A stretch of 27,084 nt of DNA from contig JAYUUS010000239.1 in NCBI GenBank assembly GCA_043754435.1, positions 1 to 27,084 of the forward strand. Reading direction: 5' to 3'. Under the pieces are notes generated by a model. It made no database searches. It was not told the DNA's origin and saw only the letters and a program-made list of their open reading frames with translations. The stretch's first letter is position 1, and every line of letters starts with the position of its first letter. The stretch comes from JANNYA01 sp043754435. GTDB lineage: Bacteria; Pseudomonadota; Gammaproteobacteria; Xanthomonadales; SZUA-5. The position numbers and the translations under genes are program-made. Shown in pieces: positions 21,539 through 27,084 of the stretch.

Positions 21539-21584
21539 GTGCGCTATCGCACTGAAGTATCCTAGCGCACGTACAATCATGAAG
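21539..21584 (+). promoter_or_regulatory. GTGCGCTA element and stem-loop upstream of the CheB-CheR gene
   Basis: GTGCGCTA (21539-21546) and TAGCGCAC (21563-21570) are perfect 8-nt arms around a 16-nt spacer. The TACAAT at 21572-21577 is one base from the sigma-70 -10 consensus. A closely related copy lies upstream of the free-standing cheB. The element could be an operator overlapping a promoter; it would place the transcript start very near the gene start, favouring translation from ATG 21600. Confidence 0.55.
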
Positions 21585-21589
21585 CGACT

Positions 21590-21594
21590 AGGAA
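21590..21594 (+). promoter_or_regulatory. Ribosome binding site deciding the CheB-CheR start
   Basis: AGGAA lies 5 nt before ATG 21600. The in-frame ATG at 21579 has no Shine-Dalgarno sequence, so 21600 is the better start. Confidence 0.6.
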
Positions 21595-21599
21595 CACAC

Positions 21600-24500
21600 A
21601 TGCCCCAACACACCACCCGCAAAGGACTTGCCGCCGAAGCCTCTGCAAGCACAAACAGCACAGAAGAAAGCGCAAACCCGGAGAAATCCTTCGCGATTGT
21701 AGGGATTGGCGCGTCAGCGGGCGGGCTCGCCGCGTTCAGTGCGTTTTTTGCGGGCCTGCCGAGTGACCAAGATCCGGGCATGGCTTTTGTTTTGGTGCAG
21801 CACTTAGCACCCGATCACGAGAGTATTTTGACCGAGCTAATTCAGCGCAACACGCGCATGAAGGTGTTTGAAGTTGAAGATGGCATGCGCGTGCAAATCA
21901 ATTGCGCCTACATTATTCCGCCGAATCGCGACATGGCCTTTCTCAATGGCACGCTGCAGCTGTTAGAACCTGCTGCCGCGCGTGGCTATCGCTTACCGAT
22001 TGATTATTTATTCCGATCCTTAGCGCAAGATCAGCGCGAGCGTGCGATTGGCATTGTGCTCTCCGGCACCGGCAGCGATGGCACCTTGGGTGTGCGTGCG
22101 ATTAAAGGCGAAGGCGGTATGGTGATGGCGCAAACGCCTGAGTCCAGTGCTTTTGACGGTATGCCGCTAAGTGCGGTCGCGACCGGCTTGGTGGATTTCA
22201 CCTTGACGCCCGGTGATATGCCCGCGCAATTGATGAGCTATGTCAGCCATGCTTTTGGCAGCCCGCACCGGGCGATTTCGACCTCGACGCCGCAAAGCGA
22301 AAATGCGCTGAAAAAAATTTTTATTCTGTTGCGTTCCCAAACCGGGCACGATTTCTCCCAGTACAAGCCCAGCACGATTTGTAGACGCATCGAGCGCCGC
22401 ATGGCGGTGCATCAAATTTTAGCCATTGATGACTACGTCAAATATTTGCAGCAAACGCCGGTGGAAGTGGAAGCGCTGTTTCGGGATTTACTGATTGGCG
22501 TGACCTGCTTTTTCCGCGACTCAGAAAGTTTTGCGGTGCTTGAGAGCCAAGTTATCCCTGGGCTTTTTAAAGGTAAGCACGCCGGTTCGGTGATTCGCAT
22601 TTGGTCCAGCGGCTGCTCAACCGGGGAAGAGTCGTATTCAATCGCGATCTTGCTGCAAGAGCAGATTGAAAAGCTTAAGCTGAATTTCACTGTGCAGGTG
22701 TTTGCCACCGATATTGACAGCCGCGCGATTGCTTTGGCCCGCACCGGCGTTTTCCCCGGCAGCATTGCCAGCGATATAACACCCGAGCGTTTGGCGCGGT
22801 TTTTTACCGTCGAGCCTGATGGCACAAGCTATCGGTTGAATAAAGTAATCCGCGATATGCTGATCTTTTCTGAGCACAATCTGATCAAAAACCCGCCGTT
22901 CTCAAAGCTGGATTTGATTACCTGCCGCAATCTTTTGATCTATCTGGGGGCGGAGCTGCAGAAGAAATTGATTGCACTATTTCACTACGCGCTTAATCCC
23001 GGTGGCACTTTGTTTTTAGGCACCTCAGAAACCACCGGCGACTGTGGTGATTTGTTTGTGGTGTTGGATCGCAAGTCCAAGCTCTACCTACGCAACGAAG
23101 ACTTCCAAGGTGCTAAACGCGCCGCATTCATGCGGTTTTTACCGTCTGCGGGCCCAGTGGATGTGCACGCCAAAGCCGAAGGTTCGATGAAAATATTAAG
23201 CAAGCATACCGTTAACGCTAAGCAATCGCTGCGCGAGCTCACCGAACAGACGTTGTTGGCGCAGCTGGCGCAGATCGCAGCGCTGGTCAACAGCTACGGC
23301 GACATTCTTTACCTGCATGGGCGTACCGGCATGTTTTTGGAGCCCGCACCTGGGGAGGCCGGAATCAATAATATTTTGAAGATGGCGCGTGAAGGGCTGC
23401 GGGCGGAATTAACCACGTGTTTGCATCGGGCGGCGGCGGCGAAAGAGCGCATGTACGCGCCAAATTTACGCGTCAAAACCAACGGTCATTTTACTTTGGT
23501 CAATCTAACGATTTGCCCCGTGGCCGCAGGCCCGGTCGCCAATTTATATCCGGCGGGCAGCCTGCCTGCGCCAGAGGCTAGGCGCGAGTCGCCGCTGTAT
23601 TTAGTGATTTTGGAAGAAGCCCAAATGCCAGATGCCAAGCTTGGGCGCACAAGCAAAAGCGTAGCTGGTAGAGCTGGCACACCGCAGCGCGCTGACGTCC
23701 AGCAGTTCGGCAAAGACGTCAATGCCCAGATTGCCGAGTTGAATGAAGAGCTGCAGGCCAAGGATGAGTTTCTGCATGCGGCCAATGAAGAATTGGAAAC
23801 CTCCAATGAGGAGTTGAAATCGTCCAATGAAGAAATGCAGTCGGTCAATGAAGAGCTGCAATCGACCAACGAGGAGCTGGAGACTTCTAAGGAAGAATTG
23901 CAGTCGATCAACGAAGAATTGAACACCGTCAATGCCGAGCTGCAAAGCAAAGTCAGCGATTTATCGCGCGCCAATAATGATATGAACAATCTACTGGCGG
24001 GCACCGGCATCGGTACGATCTTTGTTGACTATGCCTTGCGCATTTTGCGTTTTACGCCTGCGGCAACGCGAATAATTAACTTAATTCCCGGCGATATCGG
24101 GCGCTCCGTAGGCCACATCATGTCGAACCTGCTGGGCTATGACACTTTGGTTGCTGACATTCAAGGCGTGTTGAAAACCTTAATTCCTAAAGAAGTGAAT
24201 GTACAAACCAAACCGCTTGAGCCGCTTGTCGGTGCCAAAGCGGGCGAAAGCAAATTCTACACACTGCGAATTTTGCCGTATCGCACTCTGGACAATGTGA
24301 TTGAAGGCGCGGTGATCACCTTTGTCGAAATTACCGAAATCGTGCGCGCGCGCGAGGCCTCGCGTATTTCTGATGAGCTGCTGCGTTTGGCCGTGGTGCT
24401 AAGGGATGCTAATGATGCGATTTTGGTACAGGATTTATCTGGTCGGATCACCGCGTGGAACCCGGGTGCGGTGCGAATTTATGGCTGGAGCGAGGCGGAA

Positions 24501-24734
24501 GCGCTAGGCATGAACACTTCCGTGCGCATTCCGGCCGAGCTACGTGAAAAGGCGATCGCGCGCGTGCACCAGCTGAGTCAAGCAAAAATTTTGGAGCCTT
24601 GCGTAACGCACCGTATTGCAAAAGACGGCTCGATTTTAGAGGTTTCACTGACCTCGACGGCGTTGGTTGATTGCTCCGGCCAGATGTATGCGATTGCCAC
24701 CACCGAACGCGTGCACGAGGCGCCAATAAAATGA
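21600..24734 (+). CDS. CheB-CheR-coiled coil-PAS signalling protein
   Basis: The product has 1,044 residues. CheB methylesterase occupies about 30-210 with Ser39 (GIGASAGG), His68 (LVQHLAP) and Asp160 (SGTGSDG). CheR methyltransferase follows at about 225-500: GHDFSQYKPSTICRRIERRM, TCFFRDSESF, the SAM loop WSSGCSTGEESYSIAI (near 338) and LDLITCRNLLIYL (Asn444). A heptad coiled coil (about 705-795) repeats NEEL/SxNEEL many times. Two PAS domains (about 800-915 and 925-1040, the latter with AWNPGAVRIYGWSEAEALGM) end the chain. Such fusions combine methylation and demethylation in one protein and feed histidine kinases. The stop overlaps the kinase start (ATGA at 24731-24734). A longer start at 21579 is possible. 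Confidence 0.93.
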   Translation: MPQHTTRKGLAAEASASTNSTEESANPEKSFAIVGIGASAGGLAAFSAFFAGLPSDQDPGMAFVLVQHLAPDHESILTELIQRNTRMKVFEVEDGMRVQINCAYIIPPNRDMAFLNGTLQLLEPAAARGYRLPIDYLFRSLAQDQRERAIGIVLSGTGSDGTLGVRAIKGEGGMVMAQTPESSAFDGMPLSAVATGLVDFTLTPGDMPAQLMSYVSHAFGSPHRAISTSTPQSENALKKIFILLRSQTGHDFSQYKPSTICRRIERRMAVHQILAIDDYVKYLQQTPVEVEALFRDLLIGVTCFFRDSESFAVLESQVIPGLFKGKHAGSVIRIWSSGCSTGEESYSIAILLQEQIEKLKLNFTVQVFATDIDSRAIALARTGVFPGSIASDITPERLARFFTVEPDGTSYRLNKVIRDMLIFSEHNLIKNPPFSKLDLITCRNLLIYLGAELQKKLIALFHYALNPGGTLFLGTSETTGDCGDLFVVLDRKSKLYLRNEDFQGAKRAAFMRFLPSAGPVDVHAKAEGSMKILSKHTVNAKQSLRELTEQTLLAQLAQIAALVNSYGDILYLHGRTGMFLEPAPGEAGINNILKMAREGLRAELTTCLHRAAAAKERMYAPNLRVKTNGHFTLVNLTICPVAAGPVANLYPAGSLPAPEARRESPLYLVILEEAQMPDAKLGRTSKSVAGRAGTPQRADVQQFGKDVNAQIAELNEELQAKDEFLHAANEELETSNEELKSSNEEMQSVNEELQSTNEELETSKEELQSINEELNTVNAELQSKVSDLSRANNDMNNLLAGTGIGTIFVDYALRILRFTPAATRIINLIPGDIGRSVGHIMSNLLGYDTLVADIQGVLKTLIPKEVNVQTKPLEPLVGAKAGESKFYTLRILPYRTLDNVIEGAVITFVEITEIVRAREASRISDELLRLAVVLRDANDAILVQDLSGRITAWNPGAVRIYGWSEAEALGMNTSVRIPAELREKAIARVHQLSQAKILEPCVTHRIAKDGSILEVSLTSTALVDCSGQMYAIATTERVHEAPIK

Positions 24735-27082
24735 AAGAACATAAACCTGGGGTGCCTGCGGATGAATCTGTGAGCGAAGCGGATATCAGTGCGCGCCTTG
24801 CTGCCGCGCACCAAGCCCTGCGCCGCCGCGCTGAGTTTTTTCTACAGGAAAAAGTCTTGCGCCAAACGCGCGCAGGCTATGACTTGAGTCAAGACGCTTT
24901 ACCGCTGCTTTCCACAGAAGCGATGCGGCAAAAAATGTATGAGCTGCAAGTGCATCAGATTGAGCTGCAGATGCAAAACGAGGAGCTGCGCCGCGCCCAG
25001 CTCGAGCTAGACGCTACGCGCGCGCGCTATTTTGATTTATATGATTTGGCACCAGTGGGCTATTGCACGCTGAACGCGGCAGGGTTAATTGTGGAAGCCA
25101 ATCTAACTGCGACAGTTATGTTTGGGCTAACGCGCCGGGATTTGATCGGTAAGCCGATCAGCCGCTTTATCAGCAAAAGCCATCAGGATGAATTTTATTT
25201 AGAGCGCAGCCGGTTAATTGAAGACGGCATGCCGGTCAGTTTTGATCTTTGCATGCAAAAGGCGAATCAGGAGCCATTTTGGGCACTGATCGCAGGCACG
25301 GTGGAAACCTTGGCGGATCAAACGCTTCAGCTGCGTCTGGTGCTCAACGATATTTCTGCGCGGCGCGCCTCAGAGTCAATTATCCAGGAACATCAGGCGC
25401 GCTATCGCAATTTGTTTGTTTCGATTGACGAAGGTTTTTGCATTATTGACATGATCTTCGACGCCTCGCAGAAGCCCGTGGACTATCGCTTTATGGAAGT
25501 AAATCCGGCGTTTGAAAAACACACCGGTTTGGCCGCAGCAACTGGCAAGCGTATTCGCGAACTCGTACCTGATATTGAAGAGTTTTGGCTCAATCTCTAT
25601 GGCAATGTCGCGCTGACGGGTACCGCGATTCGGGTGTTGCACGAGGTAAAATCATTGGGCCGTTGGTTTGAGGTGCATGCCTCGATCCATGGCCTTGCGG
25701 CCAGCCACAGCGTCGCAGTTATTTTTCACGATATTACCGAGCGCAAAAAAGCCGAACTACGCTCAGTGCAGTTGGATCAAGTACTGCACGAAAAGAACGC
25801 GTCTTTGCAGCTCGCCACCGCAATTGCGGAAAAAGCCAGTCGCGAGGCCGCAATCGCTAGCCAGCGCGCAGAGACGGCGACGCTGGTCGCGGAAAAAGCC
25901 AGCCAGGTTGCGGAAAAAGCAAGTCAGGCGAAGTCCGCGTTTTTGTCCAGCATGAGCCACGAACTGCGCACGCCGCTGAATGCGATTTTGGGCTTCGCGC
26001 AAATGTTAGAAATTGGTTCGCCCCCACCAACGCCACTACAAAAACGCAATGTCGATCAGATTCTAAAAGCGGGCTGGTACTTGCTGGAATTGATCAACGA
26101 AGTGCTGGATTTATCGATGATCGAATCCGGCAAAGTGATGCTCTCGCGCGAACCGGTGGCGCTGGCGGATTTGTTGCTGGAATGCCGCACGATGATTGAG
26201 CCGCAGGCGCAAAAGCGCCGCATTTTCCTGCATTTTCCGCGCTTTGAAAGAGGTGTTTTTGTCAGTGCGGACCGCACCCGCTGCAAGCAGGTGTTGCTGA
26301 ATTTGCTGCTCAACGCGATCAAATATAACCGCCCAAACGGCTCCGTCACTGTCGAATGCGCCTTGACCGGGCCAGATACTCTGCGCATTGGTGTGCGCGA
26401 TACCGGCTTTGGCATGGTACCCGAACAGATGGCGCATTTATTCCAGCCCTTCAATCGCTTAGGCAAAGAAACTGGCGTGGAAGAAGGTACCGGCATCGGC
26501 TTAGTGGTCACTAAGCGCCTCGTGGAATTAATGGGCGGCAGCATCGGCGTGGAAAGCAGCGTGGACGTCGGCAGTTTGTTCTGGGTCGAACTGCATGTAA
26601 CGAGTGCGCCGCAATTTGCATTGCGTGAAGCGCATCTGCCAGAGCGCATTGAGGCGGTTGCACAAGAAGGTGCGGCGCTTCGTACTTTGCTTTATGTCGA
26701 AGACAACTCAGCGAATTTAGAGCTGGTCGAGCAATTGGTTGCAATGCGCAACGATATGCGCTTACTCAGCGCCACCGATGGCAGCGTGGGCATTGGCTTT
26801 GCCCGTAATTTGCAGCCTGATGTGATTTTGATGGATATTAATTTGCCGGGAATCAGCGGTATTCAGGCGCTGCAAATATTGCAGCTCGATCCCAGCACCA
26901 AACACATTCCGGTAATAGCGTTGAGCGCCAACGCGATGGCCAGCGATATTGAACAAGGCTTGCAGCTGGGCTTTTTCCACTACCTAACCAAACCAATTCG
27001 CGTGCGCGATTTTATGCAGACGCTAGACGCCGCACTGGCGTTTGCGGCGCGCACGGCGGCGCGGGAACATATAGGTGAATGA
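24731..27082 (+). CDS. PAS-containing hybrid histidine kinase
   Basis: From ATG 24731 (overlapping the upstream stop) the product has 783 residues. A helical N-terminus (MRQKMYELQVHQIELQMQNEELRRAQ) leads to a PAS domain (about 95-210, YDLAPVGYCTLNAAGLIVEA), a second PAS (about 225-340, DEGFCIIDMIFDASQKPVDYRFMEVNP) and an EKAS-repeat coiled coil (about 360-400). HisKA follows with phospho-accepting His410 (SHELRTPLNAILGF). HATPase_c has its N box at Asn528 and the G boxes DTGFGM and GTGIGLVV. A C-terminal receiver has Asp702 (ILMDINLPG) and a conserved Lys in YLTKPIR. It has no membrane helix, so it is cytosolic. It is coupled to the CheB-CheR-PAS gene and probably transmits its signal. Confidence 0.94.
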   Translation: MKEHKPGVPADESVSEADISARLAAAHQALRRRAEFFLQEKVLRQTRAGYDLSQDALPLLSTEAMRQKMYELQVHQIELQMQNEELRRAQLELDATRARYFDLYDLAPVGYCTLNAAGLIVEANLTATVMFGLTRRDLIGKPISRFISKSHQDEFYLERSRLIEDGMPVSFDLCMQKANQEPFWALIAGTVETLADQTLQLRLVLNDISARRASESIIQEHQARYRNLFVSIDEGFCIIDMIFDASQKPVDYRFMEVNPAFEKHTGLAAATGKRIRELVPDIEEFWLNLYGNVALTGTAIRVLHEVKSLGRWFEVHASIHGLAASHSVAVIFHDITERKKAELRSVQLDQVLHEKNASLQLATAIAEKASREAAIASQRAETATLVAEKASQVAEKASQAKSAFLSSMSHELRTPLNAILGFAQMLEIGSPPPTPLQKRNVDQILKAGWYLLELINEVLDLSMIESGKVMLSREPVALADLLLECRTMIEPQAQKRRIFLHFPRFERGVFVSADRTRCKQVLLNLLLNAIKYNRPNGSVTVECALTGPDTLRIGVRDTGFGMVPEQMAHLFQPFNRLGKETGVEEGTGIGLVVTKRLVELMGGSIGVESSVDVGSLFWVELHVTSAPQFALREAHLPERIEAVAQEGAALRTLLYVEDNSANLELVEQLVAMRNDMRLLSATDGSVGIGFARNLQPDVILMDINLPGISGIQALQILQLDPSTKHIPVIALSANAMASDIEQGLQLGFFHYLTKPIRVRDFMQTLDAALAFAARTAAREHIGE

Positions 27083-27084
27083 TG
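27079..27084 (+). CDS. Probable start of a further gene, cut by the window edge
   Basis: ATGATG begins at 27079 and overlaps the kinase stop (TGA 27080-27082). AGGTGA lies directly upstream. The ATGA overlap and the ribosome-binding-like sequence fit a translationally coupled downstream gene; in such modules this is often a response regulator, but no coding sequence is visible. Confidence 0.35.

Noticed and set aside
23740..23960. Tandem-repeat or CRISPR-like DNA pattern in the CheB-CheR gene
   Set aside because: The periodic AATGAAGAG-type sequence encodes a heptad coiled coil (NEELxSxNEEL) common in this protein family; spacers are absent.

Overview
The window looks like a chromosomal segment of a Pseudomonadota bacterium, most likely a beta- or gammaproteobacterium. 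Pointers are a Lys34-type elongation factor P next to its lysine aminomutase EpmB, aerobic HemF, a DUF2333 protein, a TIGR03643/DUF2805 protein and a YfiF-like SPOUT methyltransferase. Most genes have moderate, slightly GC-rich codon use. The stretch from about 17.4 to 19.9 kb is visibly more A+T-rich, is full of gene fragments, and is the clearest accessory island.

Layout. (1) 1-3712, plus strand: the tail of an NTF2/SnoaL-like gene, a small exported protein, then a tight run of DUF2333 protein, GNAT acetyltransferase, ECF sigma factor, single-cupin ChrR-like anti-sigma factor and a SufU/IscU-like protein that has lost two of its three scaffold cysteines. (2) 3723-6114, minus strand: a proline-rich unknown protein 1 nt upstream of hemF. 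(3) 6235-9271: a GST, a REP-like inverted repeat, an efp-NADAR gene pair (minus) and the divergent epmB. (4) 9363-12981: a dicarboxylate/amino-acid symporter, the RNA 2'-phosphotransferase KptA, a tnpB-only IS200/IS605-type element whose right end coincides with the kptA stop codon, and a DUF2805 gene. (5) 13254-17346: two exported or membrane-anchored proteins of unknown function and the YfiF-like methyltransferase. (6) 17402-19899: a 5'-truncated Rhs gene ending in a cysteine-rich domain with a phospholipase A2 catalytic motif, an adjacent lipoprotein that may be its immunity protein, and 66-bp degenerate direct repeats on both sides. (7) 19909-20600: a VapBC-type toxin-antitoxin pair (minus). 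(8) 20867 to the end: a free-standing CheB-type methylesterase, a large CheB-CheR-coiled coil-PAS protein and a hybrid PAS histidine kinase, with a further gene apparently starting at the window edge.

How the genes fit together. The first block reads as a stress-sensing ECF/ChrR-type regulatory operon with an unusual third member. efp and epmB form the translation-factor modification pair. The last block is a methylation/phosphorylation signalling module; its two CheB-containing genes share a related 46-nt upstream element. The strongest candidates for something undescribed are the sigma/cupin/cysteine-depleted SufU operon, the Rhs-PLA2 toxin with its lipoprotein partner, and the recurring GTGCGCTA promoter-proximal motif.
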